Shown: in pieces, positions 53,401 to 62,478 of the stretch
How positions within the stretch are numbered: the first letter of the stretch is position 1
Layout of the letters: the number at the start of each line of letters is the position of its first letter
Assembly: GCA_965226245.1 (NCBI GenBank)
Contig: CBDDCL010000015.1
Coordinates: 4,712,001-4,776,000, forward strand
Source: CBDCYS01 sp965226245
Lineage (GTDB): Bacteria; Acidobacteriota; Terriglobia; Bryobacterales; UBA6623
Reading direction: 5' to 3'
Length of the DNA: 64,000 nucleotides
The notes under the pieces: model-generated
Told to the model about the DNA's origin: nothing
Seen by the model: only the letters and a program-made list of their open reading frames with translations
The model's database searches: none
Program-made: the position numbers and the translations under genes

Positions 53401-54065
53401 CGGTCACGTAAAAACAAAAAGAGATTAAACTGAATTTTTTCAATCACTTACATCCCACTCACCCCCGCCAAACGAACCGAAAACCCGATCCCCCCTGCTA
53501 CAATACGAGCGGAAGGTCAGCCAGGAAAAAGCCCTCTTGGCGGCACAATGACAGACACACAAGGCCTGAGGCAAAAACGCCTGGGCCGGCAGCAGAAGGT
53601 AAGGACATACCGAATGCGACAGAAGGCTGGGGACAAGCGACGTGGCGCACGTCTCCAGACGTGCCGTGGCGCCATTCCTGGCGACATGTCTTTGCGGGCA
53701 GTGGCCGTCCACCCGAGTTGCCGCCAATCCGCCCGCCTTGTGGTGAGCGACAAGAATACCTCAAATCCGCAAGAAAACCTGTCGCTTTGCTAGGGAACCT
53801 GCCACGGTCCCGCCGCCGCCTGCAACCCCAGTCACTGAAAACAAAAACATTATCGGTTGACACCATGACGAGGCGTCGAAAATGACCCAGATCGTGCCAT
53901 TCTCTGCCATTCTCTGCCATTTCCGGACATTTTGTAAAGAAAATTTATACCTCAACCGGCAACCTCTTTTGTTTCAATGACTTTTTTGAGGCCGTGAAAA
54001 TGACCTCCTGATATGCCGGCAGGACAGGTATGAGCAGCCGTCACGGCCTGCAGAATGTAGAAACT
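53401..54065 (-). repeat. dispersed repeat family A, copy 3
   Basis: Runs from TCACGTAAAAACAAAAAGAG to CAGAATGTAGAAACTC and includes every landmark of copies 1 and 2; it is the least rearranged copy. GAGTTTCTACATT, the outer end here, also occurs near 3633 and 24499. Confidence 0.7.
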
Positions 54066-54690
54066 CTAGCCAAAGATATTTGAAATTCCGTTCGTGGGCA
54101 GTTTGGCCAGTGTGCTGCGAACAGTGCCCCGGCCTGGAGCTTTCAGCATTTCAGGGGCCTGCGGCCTGCCGTCGTGATCCTTGACAGCGGGTTTGCGCTC
54201 GAGTGCATGAGCCACGTTCACGTGGTTTGGTCTCCTTTAGGCCGGTCCTTTTAGGGCCGGTTCACAAGCCTCTCCTGACTTCCTTCCTCAGCCCGTTTCA
54301 ACGGGCTTTCGTCCCACTCTGGCCTTCCACCGCATTCTTGCCTGCTCTGTTGTCATTCGTGGCGAACTCGGCGCCACCGTGAGCCATTCCCCCCCCAGTG
54401 CGCGGAGCGCTTTACGACGCCCCTCTTTCTGCGAACAAAATTCTCAGAATCGCCGGGCTGGTATCCCGCGCCTCTGTCCGGCCATCTGGAATTTCCTGCC
54501 CTGAGCGGCAAAGCTTCGGCCATACAGGTGCGGAGATCGCCTGCAATGAGGCGCTTGCGAAAGCTGGTCCGATGACGGTTATGTTCTGGTACTCTAGGTG
54601 GACACTCGCCAGGGGTCTTGCAACTGAGGGAGCAAAGAATGCTGTCGCCCTGCTAGACGTTGTCACTCCCATCCGCCGCCATCCGCCGTT
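54066..54690. other. gene-free repeat region upstream of the isomerase
   Basis: Holds CTAGCCAAAGATATTTGAAA (54068; also at 33681), repeat family B copy 2 and a copy of the CCGCGCCTCTGTCCGGCCAT motif (inverted relative to 37700). Open frames here overlap repeat sequence and lack ribosome sites. Confidence 0.5.
54205..54330. repeat. dispersed repeat family B, copy 2
   Basis: GAGCCACGTTCACGTGGTTT, TTTTAGGGCCGGTTCA and CAGCCCGTTTCAACGGGCTT in the same order and direction as at 24297-24415. Confidence 0.65.
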
Positions 54691-55581
54691 ATGAACCCCC
54701 CGACGCTGCTGCATTCCGTCAGCTATTCCGGCTCTTGGGGCCAGGCCAAGCTCAGTGTCGAGGAGTTCGTCAACCACGCCGCCGATCTCGGCTTCTCCGG
54801 CGTCATGCTGATGGCCAAGCGGCCGCATGTGTCGCTGCTCGACTATGACGACGCCAGCCGCGGCCGTGTGCGCCGCCAGATCGAAGAGCGGGGCCTCACG
54901 AAGGTCTGCCTGGCCGGCTACAACAACTTCACCACGGATCTGGAACACGGCGAGGTGCCCACACGCGAAATCCAGATCCACTACGTGACGGAGCTGGCGC
55001 GGCTGGCTCGTGATCTGGGGGGCGACCTTGTCCGTATCTACACGGGATATGAGAACCCTGCTGGAAGTTACCTCCCGCAGTGGAATCTGATCGTCGAATC
55101 GCTGCAAGAATGCGCTCAGCGAGCGGCGGAATTCGGCGTGACGCTCGGAGTGCAGAATCATCATGACATCGCGGTCGACTACCGCAGCCAGCGCGACCTG
55201 ATCAACGCCGTCGATGAACCGAACTGCAAGGCGCTGTTCGACGCCTGGGCCCCGGCGCTGCAAGGAACCGACATCGTCGAGGCCGCCGGGGTGATGGCTC
55301 CGCTGACGGCTCACACGACGATCGCGAACTATCAAAAACGCCCGCGCTTCCGCTACGAGCCCGACCTGGTCAACTACACGCCCCAAACTCCTTACGTGCA
55401 GGCCGTTCCCATCGACGAAGGATTTATCGACTTCGCGGCGTTTCTGGCCGCTCTTCACAACCACGGATTTCGGGGCAGCGTGGCTTACGAGATTTGCTCC
55501 CCGGTGCTGGGCGGCGGCGGCCTCGAGAATTTGGACCGTTACGCCAAAGGCTTCTTGCGCTTCATGGACAGCCTGGAGTAG
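54691..55581 (+). CDS. TIM-barrel sugar isomerase/epimerase-like protein (AP-endonuclease 2 fold)
   Basis: 296 residues. VEEFVNHAADLGFSGVMLMA, RDLGGDLVRIYTGYENPAGS, LGVQNHHDIAVDYRSQRDLI and FRGSVAYEICSPVLGGGGLE follow the pattern of xylose-isomerase-like TIM barrels with metal-ligand Glu/His/Asp. It probably acts on a sugar or sugar acid in the cytoplasm. It lies 15 bases before the Nramp-like transporter, suggesting a joint substrate. Confidence 0.8.
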   Translation: MNPPTLLHSVSYSGSWGQAKLSVEEFVNHAADLGFSGVMLMAKRPHVSLLDYDDASRGRVRRQIEERGLTKVCLAGYNNFTTDLEHGEVPTREIQIHYVTELARLARDLGGDLVRIYTGYENPAGSYLPQWNLIVESLQECAQRAAEFGVTLGVQNHHDIAVDYRSQRDLINAVDEPNCKALFDAWAPALQGTDIVEAAGVMAPLTAHTTIANYQKRPRFRYEPDLVNYTPQTPYVQAVPIDEGFIDFAAFLAALHNHGFRGSVAYEICSPVLGGGGLENLDRYAKGFLRFMDSLE

Positions 55582-55596
55582 CCTGCGGATTCGCTT

Positions 55597-56961
55597 ATGG
55601 CAGAGAGCACTGTCAAAGACCCTTACCAGTTGGACCCCGGCGAGATTGAAAACCCGCCAACAGCGTTCTCCGAAATTCTGCGCAGAATCGGGCCGGGATT
55701 GATCCTCGCCAGCTCAATCGTGGGCACCGGCGAGTTGATCGCCACCACGGTTCTCGGGGCGGAAAACGGCTACACTCTGCTGTGGCTGATCATCCTGAGC
55801 TGCATCATCAAGATCGTCTCCCAAAACGAGCTGGGACGCTACGCTATCGGAACCGGCGAAACAACGCTCGAGGCCTTCAACCGCATCCCAGGGCGTCTGT
55901 TCGGCCTCTCGTGGGTCGTCTGGCTGTGGGCCGTGATGGTGTTGATGACGCTGATGCAAGTGGGCGCGATGCTGGGCGGCATCTCGGAGATCCTGAACCG
56001 CATGGTCCCCGCCGTACCGATCACGGCCTGGGTCTGGGTGATCAATTTCATGACAGTAGCGCTGCTAATCGCCGGGCGCTATTCGATCATCGAAAGGGTG
56101 GCGATGGGTCTGGTCGTGACGTTCACCTTCTTGACAGTGAGCTGCGCCTTCGTGCTGTTCCAAAAGCCGGAGTACTACTCATTCGCCCAACTGTTGGACG
56201 GTCTTTCTTTCCACCTCCCCGAGGGCGGATTCGTCACGGCGGTGGCGACCTTCGGCATCACGGGCGTGGGGGCCACTGAACTTGTGATGTACCCCTACTG
56301 GTGCATTGAAAAGGGCTATGCGCGCTATACGGGCAGGCGGGACGACTCGCCCGCCTGGCGGAAAAGGGCCTTCGGCTGGATACGCGTCATGGGGGTCGAC
56401 GTCATCAACTCGATGCTGATTTACAGTTTCGCGACGGTGGCTTTCTACCTGCTGGGAGCGGGCGTGCTTCACGGCATGGGCATTGTTCCACAAGGCACGG
56501 AAATGGTTCACATGCTTTCGAACATGTATACGGAAACGCTGGGAAGCTGGTCGCTGGTTCCGTTTCTGATCGGCGCCTTTGCGGTCCTCTACTCGACCGT
56601 ATTCGCTTCCACGGCCGCCCACTGCCGCATTTGGGCCGATTTCGTGGGGATGTTGGGCCTTTACGACAAGAAAGACTACGCCTTGCGGCTCAAGGTCACG
56701 CGGCTGTTCGTGGTCATTCTGCTCTTCATCCCGTCGTTGTACTACATGTGGCTGGAGTCGCCCGTGCTGATGGTCATGATCGGGGGCGTCGCCCAAGCCG
56801 TGATGCTTCCGATCATTGGTTTCTGCGCAATTTATCTGAGCCGCTATCACATGCCGAAACAGATCCTGCCGAAAGGCTGGATTCGGCTGGCGCTGTGGGT
56901 TTCCACGCTGATCATGGCCTTCATGATGGGATATTCGGTGATCCAGCGCTTGTCGTCTTGA
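55597..56961 (+). CDS. Nramp-family transporter lacking the canonical metal-binding motif
   Basis: 454 residues, about eleven membrane helices. The family pattern is clear (PGLILASSIVGTGELIATTV, SQNELGRYAIGTGETTLEAF, LWAVMVLMTLMQVGAMLGGI, VLYSTVFASTAAHCRIWADF). The TM1 motif DPGN of manganese/iron transporters reads SSIVGTGE, and the TM6 segment reads GVGATELVMYPYWCIEKGYA without the Met-Pro-His type motif. The substrate is therefore probably not a transition metal. Confidence 0.85.
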   Translation: MAESTVKDPYQLDPGEIENPPTAFSEILRRIGPGLILASSIVGTGELIATTVLGAENGYTLLWLIILSCIIKIVSQNELGRYAIGTGETTLEAFNRIPGRLFGLSWVVWLWAVMVLMTLMQVGAMLGGISEILNRMVPAVPITAWVWVINFMTVALLIAGRYSIIERVAMGLVVTFTFLTVSCAFVLFQKPEYYSFAQLLDGLSFHLPEGGFVTAVATFGITGVGATELVMYPYWCIEKGYARYTGRRDDSPAWRKRAFGWIRVMGVDVINSMLIYSFATVAFYLLGAGVLHGMGIVPQGTEMVHMLSNMYTETLGSWSLVPFLIGAFAVLYSTVFASTAAHCRIWADFVGMLGLYDKKDYALRLKVTRLFVVILLFIPSLYYMWLESPVLMVMIGGVAQAVMLPIIGFCAIYLSRYHMPKQILPKGWIRLALWVSTLIMAFMMGYSVIQRLSS

Positions 56962-56994
56962 GGAGCAGGGAGTCCGCCTCGGCCTTCCAGAGCA

Positions 56995-58698
56995 ATGAAT
57001 TTCCGAATTTTGCGCCGCAGAGCAGCCAGCGCGGAATCTTTTACCCCACCCGCTGTGAAACTCACCTTTTGCTTGGCGCTACTCATACTGCTTCTGCCGC
57101 TAGAGATCGATGCGCAAGGAAGCGGAGCCGACTGGCCGACCTACGGGGGAGACTACAGTGCCTGGCGCTACAGTCGGCTGGATCAAATCAACGCCGGCAA
57201 CGTCGAGGAAATGATCCCGGTATGGGCCTTCCAGACCGGCGACTATGAGAGCGGGTTACAGGCGACCCCGATTGTTGTTGACGGGGTGATGTACGTTTCC
57301 ACGGGAACCAACCTCATCTACGCGCTCGACGCCGCCTCGGGAGAAATAATTTGGAAGTATGAATACGACTCGAAACACCCCAACTCCGGCGCCTACTTCC
57401 AACAGAACCGAGGTGTTGCGGTCGGACATGGGCTGGTTTTCATCGGGACGGTAGACAACCGCGTGCTTGCGGTGGACCTGGAGACCGGCCGGGAGGTTTG
57501 GCGCGTCAGGGTGCAAGATCCGCTGCAGTGCGGCTGCAATATCAGCGCGGCGCCCTTGCTGGTAAAAGACCTCGTCGTGGTCGGCGGCACGGGCGGGGAC
57601 TTCGCGCACCGCGGCAGCCTGACGGCGTTCCATGCCAAGACGGGCCGTTTCGCCTGGCGATTCTACATCACGCCCGCTCCGGGCGAGCCGGGCAACGAAA
57701 CCTGGGCCGGGGACTCCTGGAAATTCGGCGGCGGGGCCCCCTGGATGACTGGGTCGTACGATCCCGACCTCGACCTGATCCTCTGGGGAACCGGCAACGC
57801 CGCTCCGGATCTCGACGGGGCGGCGCGGGAAGGGGACAACCTCTATACGGCCAGCGTCATCGCTCTTGAGGCGGATACCGGCAAGCTCCGCTGGCACTAC
57901 CAGGAAGTCCCGCACGATCTTTGGGACTATGACTCAGCCTACGAGTGCATCCTGGTTGACCTGCCCGTGCGGGGGAAGATGCGCAAGCTTCTGCTGCACC
58001 CAACCAAGACGGGCTATGTCTGGGTGCTTGACCGCACGAATGGGGAATTCATCGGCGTTTGGCGCATGGTCGAAGATATCAATTGGGTGAGCGGCATCAC
58101 CGAAGACGGCAAGCTGGTGGGCCGCAAGGAACCTGTCATCGGCCAGGCGACCCATGTTTGTCCCAGCATAAGCGGAGCAAAAAGCTGGAATCAGGCGGCC
58201 TTCTCCCCGCGAACAGGTCTCGTCTATATACCGCTCCTGCGGTTCTGCAACGACCTGTACGTTCGTCCGCAGAAGGCCCGCCAAGGCAGGCCCTACAGCG
58301 GCGGATTTTGGCAGGTCATGCCCGCGCCTGGCCGAGAATTCCCTTCCAGTCTGGCGGCCTTCGACCCGGTTAGCGGAGAAAAGAAATGGGAATACAACTA
58401 CAAATACCTGATCCTTTCGTCGGTGCTGGCCACTGAGGGCGGTTTGGTTTTCGCCGGTGACGCCGAGGGTGAGTTCTTCGCCTTGGATGCGGAAACAGGC
58501 GAGAAGCTATGGGCGTTCCGGACGGGTTCGGGTCATCGCGGCTCGTCGGTTTCCTACGAAATCGATGGACGCCAATACATCGCGACGCCCAGCGGTTGGG
58601 GATCGATGGGCGGCGGGGCTCGGTCTTTCTTTCCCGAGCTGGCACGGACCGGGGGCGCTCTTTTTGTCTTCGCTCTGCCCAAGGGGAAACGCCGATGA
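56995..58698 (+). CDS. PQQ-dependent dehydrogenase (quinoprotein), periplasmic
   Basis: 567 residues. N-terminal hydrophobic segment (FCLALLILLLPLEIDAQ) for export. The eight-bladed propeller begins DWPTYGGDYSAWRYSRLDQI. A Cys-Gly-Cys pair in LQCGCNISAAPLLV stands where related enzymes have the vicinal disulfide above PQQ, and the catalytic Asp region VPHDLWDYDSAYE is present. Oxidises an alcohol, aldose or similar and passes electrons to a c-type cytochrome. It overlaps the next gene, a diheme cytochrome, by four bases (ATGA). Confidence 0.88.
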   Translation: MNFRILRRRAASAESFTPPAVKLTFCLALLILLLPLEIDAQGSGADWPTYGGDYSAWRYSRLDQINAGNVEEMIPVWAFQTGDYESGLQATPIVVDGVMYVSTGTNLIYALDAASGEIIWKYEYDSKHPNSGAYFQQNRGVAVGHGLVFIGTVDNRVLAVDLETGREVWRVRVQDPLQCGCNISAAPLLVKDLVVVGGTGGDFAHRGSLTAFHAKTGRFAWRFYITPAPGEPGNETWAGDSWKFGGGAPWMTGSYDPDLDLILWGTGNAAPDLDGAAREGDNLYTASVIALEADTGKLRWHYQEVPHDLWDYDSAYECILVDLPVRGKMRKLLLHPTKTGYVWVLDRTNGEFIGVWRMVEDINWVSGITEDGKLVGRKEPVIGQATHVCPSISGAKSWNQAAFSPRTGLVYIPLLRFCNDLYVRPQKARQGRPYSGGFWQVMPAPGREFPSSLAAFDPVSGEKKWEYNYKYLILSSVLATEGGLVFAGDAEGEFFALDAETGEKLWAFRTGSGHRGSSVSYEIDGRQYIATPSGWGSMGGGARSFFPELARTGGALFVFALPKGKRR

Positions 58699-59459
58699 AT
58701 CACGCAACGAGCTGGAGCTGGCGGCCGCTGCTGGCGGCTGTCTTGATGGTCCTGGCCGCGCGAGAGGCGCCGGCTCAGCCCGGCCGGCGGATCGGCGCCC
58801 AGGTCTACGCCGAGACTTGCTCCAACCAGTACTGCCATGGCGTCAGAGGCGCCGCCGGAGCCGTCACCGCGGTCGCCGGGAAAGGGCTCTCGCTGGAGCG
58901 AGTGAGTCAGGTGATTCGAGAAGGCATTCCCGACACCAGCATGGCCGGGTGGAAGGACATTTTGTCTGTCGAAGACCTGGCGGCAGTGATCGAGTACGTC
59001 TCTAGTCTTCAGCAAACAGAAGTGTCGAGGCAGGAGAAACTAGACCCTAACCGGCCCTGGCTCGCGCATCCAGGGAGGGAGCTCTTCTTCGACGCGAATC
59101 GCATAACGCCATGCGGCTCGTGTCATGCTTTCGACGGTCTAGGCTTGGCGGTAGCTTCAAGGTTCGAGGCCATGCCGCCTGACAGCGTTGAGGCGCTGCG
59201 CAAGCTAAAGTCGGACAAAGTCCGAACCATCCAGCCTGCTACGGAAGAGCCGTTCGTTGGCATCGCGGCGCCGCCGAAAGCGGGTGTTCCGCGTTGGTAC
59301 GACCTGAGCGCGGAGCTGCCGGTCCTGCGAACATTCGAGACACTTCCGGCCGAAGGCGGGGCGGCAAGTTCGTGGTCCCACGGCAGTGTGATCCGAACCT
59401 ATAGTGACGCGGAGTTGGGGAAGGTTCTCAAGTTTCTTCGTGAAGCCCTTGCTGAATGA
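58695..59459 (+). CDS. diheme c-type cytochrome, likely electron acceptor of the PQQ dehydrogenase
   Basis: 254 residues. Signal peptide (WRPLLAAVLMVLAAREAPAQ). First heme motif CSNQYCHG is CX4CH rather than CXXCH; second is CGSCHAFDG near residue 148. A Met ligand is plausible in DTSMAGWKD. Start and stop coupling with the dehydrogenase gene argues for a dedicated partner. Confidence 0.82.
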   Translation: MNHATSWSWRPLLAAVLMVLAAREAPAQPGRRIGAQVYAETCSNQYCHGVRGAAGAVTAVAGKGLSLERVSQVIREGIPDTSMAGWKDILSVEDLAAVIEYVSSLQQTEVSRQEKLDPNRPWLAHPGRELFFDANRITPCGSCHAFDGLGLAVASRFEAMPPDSVEALRKLKSDKVRTIQPATEEPFVGIAAPPKAGVPRWYDLSAELPVLRTFETLPAEGGAASSWSHGSVIRTYSDAELGKVLKFLREALAE

Positions 59460-59482
59460 CTGCTGAGCACGTGAGAAGAATG

Positions 59483-59640
59483 TGTCAACGCCAAGTAGAA
59501 ATGTCCTGTCCGCTGCCAAGTAGAAATGTCCGGTATTGTGTCATCAGTAGTTGTCCTTGGTTGCTCACCCCTCCAGGATGACCTTGTCCATAGGACATTT
59601 CTACTGGGCACATTTAGGACACTATCACTTGGCAGCGACA
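59483..59640. mobile_element. 158-bp MITE related to IS1202-type ends
   Basis: Left end TGTCAACGCCAAGTAGAAAT, right end (reverse complement) TGTCGCTGCCAAGTGATAGT; the subterminal GTAGAAATGTCC is repeated twice on the left and once inverted on the right. The doubled TAGAAATGTCC layout is the same as in the IS at 1803-3415. No target duplication is clear. It separates the diheme cytochrome from the tetraheme gene. Confidence 0.6.
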
Positions 59641-59693
59641 CGGAAGAGGCCCTTCTTGACAGAGCGGCGTCGAAGGGTGCATCATTGTGTGGC

Positions 59694-60172
59694 GTGTCAC
59701 GGTCTGATTTCTGCCTGCTGCTGGGCCTTTTGTGTGTCCCCCCGCCCGCCTATGGGGCAGGCGCCGCTGGGTCTTTCCAGCACGATCCAGTCGAGTACTA
59801 CGGAGCGCGGGTTCTCGCGGCGCTGCTGGTTTTTTGCTCCTGCCTTGTCGTCTACAGCCTGGCGCGGTACCGCGGGCGGATTGCCGGCCCGGTTTCGCTG
59901 GGGCTCTTGATCGCCGGGATTGGAGTCTTGCCGGTGATCTCGGTTTCGTTCGGCACCGTCCTGGTCTTCCAGAGGGCCGAGCGAGTGGAGTTCTGCGCCT
60001 CTTGCCACGAGCCGATGCAGCCCTACGTGGATGACATGATGAACCTGGAGAGTGAAAGCATGGCCGCGGTCCACTACAAGAACCGCTATATACCCAGCAA
60101 CCAGTGTTACGATTGCCACACATCCTACGGATTGTTTGGCACCGCGGAGGCTAAAACGAAGGGTCTCGTCGA
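59694..60172 (+). pseudogene. 5' part of a NapC/NirT-like tetraheme cytochrome, split by an IS1595-like element
   Basis: GTG at 59694 (a TTG at 59685 with AGGG upstream is also possible). A signal-like segment (DFCLLLGLLCVPPPAYGAG) is followed by two membrane helices (VLAALLVFCSCLVVYSLARY; VSLGLLIAGIGVLPVISVSF) and two heme sites (CASCHEPMQPYVDDM, CYDCHTSYGLFG). Removing the IS and one target copy joins it in frame to 61208-61427, giving 232 residues and four hemes. Such proteins take electrons from the quinol pool. Confidence 0.82.
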
Positions 60173-61199
60173 ATGGGGTATTTAGTTGACTCCAGTAGCC
60201 ACAATATGTTGTGGTTGGGGGCATGAAGGAGGACTACCCCCGAAACCTCGTCGAGTTGGAAGCTCGATTCTCGACCGAGGAGGCGTGCCGGGAGTACCTG
60301 CTGAAGCTGCGCTGGCCGGAGGGGTTCGTGTGCCCGCGCTGTGGGATCCAGTCCTCATGGGCCAGCAAACGCAATCTGCTGCTCTGCGCCGACTGCGGTT
60401 ACCAGGCCTCGGTGACGGCGGGCACGATTTTCCAGGACACCCGCAAGCCCTTGACGTTGTGGTTCCGGGCGGCTTGGTGGGTGACAACGCAAAAAGGCGG
60501 GGCCAGCGCGCTGGAGTTGCAGCGGGTCTTGGGTTTGGGTAGCTATGTAACCGCCTGGACCTGGCTGCACAAGTTCCGCCGCGCCATGGTGCGCCCCGGT
60601 CGCAATCGGCTGGTCGGCCGGGTGGAGGTGGACGAAACGTATGTGGGCGGAGTCGAAGAGGGCGTCCGAGGTCGCGAAATGGTTGGCAAAGCGTTAGTTG
60701 CGGTTGCTGCCGAGGAGGATGGGCGCGGTATGGGTCGCATCCGGCTCCGTCGGATCGCGGATGCCTCAGCGGCGAGCTTGGAAGCCTTTGTCGAAGAAGC
60801 TATCCAACCTGGCAGCCTCGTGCACACCGACGGCTGGGAAGGCTATGCGGGATTGGAGAACAAAGGATACCGCCATGAAGTCACCGTGCTGCGCGGGAAG
60901 CGGCAATCGGCGAGTAAGCTGCTGCCGAGAGTCCATCGTGTCGCCTCTCTGCTAAAGCGCTGGCTGTTGGGGACCCACCAGGGGGCTGTCAGTCACGAGT
61001 ATTTGGACTACTACCTGGACGAGTTCACGTTCCGCTTCAACCGGCGGACCTCACGGTCGCGCGGCAAACTTTTCTATCGCCTCCTCCAGCAGGCGGTCGC
61101 CGCCGACCCTGCTCCCTATAAGACAATGGTCGAGGCCACCAGGGCCGGCACCCCCACCCCCAAGATGTAGTGGCTACTGGAGTCAACTAAATACCCCAT
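60173..61199. mobile_element. IS1595-family (ISXO2-like) insertion sequence, copy 2
   Basis: Same 1027-bp length and ends as copy 1; CTCGTCGA is duplicated on both sides (60165-60172 and 61200-61207). Confidence 0.93.
60223..61170 (+). CDS. IS1595-family transposase, copy 2
   Basis: Same 315-residue product as the gene at 40052-40999, with the CPRCG/CADCG zinc ribbon, VEVDETYVGG and LVHTDGWEGY. No residue difference was found between the two translations. Confidence 0.92.
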   Translation: MKEDYPRNLVELEARFSTEEACREYLLKLRWPEGFVCPRCGIQSSWASKRNLLLCADCGYQASVTAGTIFQDTRKPLTLWFRAAWWVTTQKGGASALELQRVLGLGSYVTAWTWLHKFRRAMVRPGRNRLVGRVEVDETYVGGVEEGVRGREMVGKALVAVAAEEDGRGMGRIRLRRIADASAASLEAFVEEAIQPGSLVHTDGWEGYAGLENKGYRHEVTVLRGKRQSASKLLPRVHRVASLLKRWLLGTHQGAVSHEYLDYYLDEFTFRFNRRTSRSRGKLFYRLLQQAVAADPAPYKTMVEATRAGTPTPKM

Positions 61200-61207
61200 C
61201 TCGTCGA

Positions 61208-61427
61208 TATGTACAAGTACTACACCGACACCTATCATGTGCCTATCCAGATGCGGAGTCCCTACCCAAACAACGACTGTCTCAAGTGTCATGCCGAGTC
61301 GCTGAAGTGGCTGCAGCAGGAACTTCACACAGAGAACAAGGAAGCGCTTTTCGCGGGGGACACCTCTTGCATGGAGTGCCACGATCCCATGGGGCATCCG
61401 GCACATATTCTTCCCGAACAACCGTGA
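61208..61427 (+). pseudogene. 3' part of the NapC/NirT-like tetraheme cytochrome
   Basis: Reads MYKYYTDTYHVPIQMRSPYP, then two heme motifs (CLKCHAESLKW and CMECHDPMGHPA) and the stop. The split gene as a whole has the NapC spacing of two N-terminal helices followed by four CXXCH. Confidence 0.82.
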
Positions 61428-61441
61428 TCATCGAGGGCTGA

Positions 61442-61987
61442 GTGACGAGCAAGGGAGCTGCCACTTTTGCAACAACCGAGCGCCTGCTCATCCTGGCGCA
61501 GCTATTGGTGCTGGTGTCGCTCGCAACGGGACTGCAGTTTCTCTACAAAACGACCGGCGGGACGCTGTTCGTCTTTTCGACCCTGGCGCCGATGCTGGTT
61601 GGGTTGTCCATACTGATCCTGGGCGGCGTACTTTTTCACAGATTCCGGCAACGCCACCGCCTGTTCGACGTCCAACAATATGAGCCGGGGGCGGTTGTTT
61701 GTCGCCAGGGCGAGATCGGCGACTGTGTTTATTTCATTCGGAGCGGCGAAGTCGAGGTGGTTCGGGAGACGGATGAAGGCGAGACGCCGCTGGCGAAGCT
61801 TTCGGCCGGCCAGCATTTTGGAGAGATGGCGTTGTTGTCGGATGATCCCCGCAATGCCACGGTTCGCGCCGTGGCCCCAACAGAGCTGGCTGCGTTGGGG
61901 AAGGCCAACTTCCTGACGATGATGAGCGCCCTGCCCTCGACCGAACACGACATCCTCAAGACCGTTCAGGAAAGGGCCATGAAATAG
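61442..61987 (+). CDS. membrane protein with cyclic-nucleotide-binding domain
   Basis: 181 residues, GTG start. Two membrane helices (LLILAQLLVLVSLATGLQFL; LAPMLVGLSILILGGVLF) precede a CNMP domain (YEPGAVVCRQGEIGDCVYFI, GEVEVVRETDEGETPLAKLS, HFGEMALLSDDPRNATVRAV). The Arg that would bind the phosphate is present in PRNATV. Might tune the adjacent electron-transfer chain to cAMP or cGMP; this is inference from position. Confidence 0.8.
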   Translation: MTSKGAATFATTERLLILAQLLVLVSLATGLQFLYKTTGGTLFVFSTLAPMLVGLSILILGGVLFHRFRQRHRLFDVQQYEPGAVVCRQGEIGDCVYFIRSGEVEVVRETDEGETPLAKLSAGQHFGEMALLSDDPRNATVRAVAPTELAALGKANFLTMMSALPSTEHDILKTVQERAMK

Positions 61988-62065
61988 GTCCCATGACCGC
62001 TCAGGCGGTTGGCGAATCCGGGGCCGGAAACGATAAAGCGCAACAGGAAGGAGGATAACTTACTC

Positions 62066-62413
62066 ATGAGAAGGAATGTATCTCGAGCAGTGATCATCGC
62101 ATCGGGTCTGTTGGTGGCTATGGGTCTTTTCTGCCCAGCGTCGATGCGGGCCGCGGATGCCGACGCGGGCAAGGCGGTTTTCGCCAAGAAGTGCCGCACC
62201 TGCCATGGGAAGGAAGGTCAGGGCAACCCGGGGATGGCCAAGGTGTTAAAAGTCGAAATCAAGCACCTGGGTTCGGAAGAGATCCAGGCTAAGTCGGACG
62301 ACGACATCAAGAAGAGCATGACCGAAGGCGCCGGAAAGATGAAGCCGGTGAAAGGTCTCAGCGACGACGACGTAGCAAACATCATCGCGTTCGTTCGTAC
62401 GATCAAGGAATAA
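62066..62413 (+). CDS. small monoheme c-type cytochrome
   Basis: 115 residues from the ATG at 62066, with AAGGAGG upstream. Signal peptide (AVIIASGLLVAMGLFCPA), heme motif CRTCHGKEGQG and Met ligand in AGKMKPVKGLSDDDVANIIA, i.e. a class I cytochrome c. A soluble periplasmic electron carrier. Confidence 0.88.
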   Translation: MRRNVSRAVIIASGLLVAMGLFCPASMRAADADAGKAVFAKKCRTCHGKEGQGNPGMAKVLKVEIKHLGSEEIQAKSDDDIKKSMTEGAGKMKPVKGLSDDDVANIIAFVRTIKE

Positions 62414-62478
62414 CCGGGCGGCGAGGGGCCAATTCCCAGGTGGTCCGATCCATACGCTGCCGGAAACCAGCAAATTGA

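Noticed and set aside
54398..54694. 98-codon plus-strand frame before the isomerase gene
   Set aside because: Overlaps repeat sequence shared with 37700, lacks a ribosome site and resembles no protein I know.
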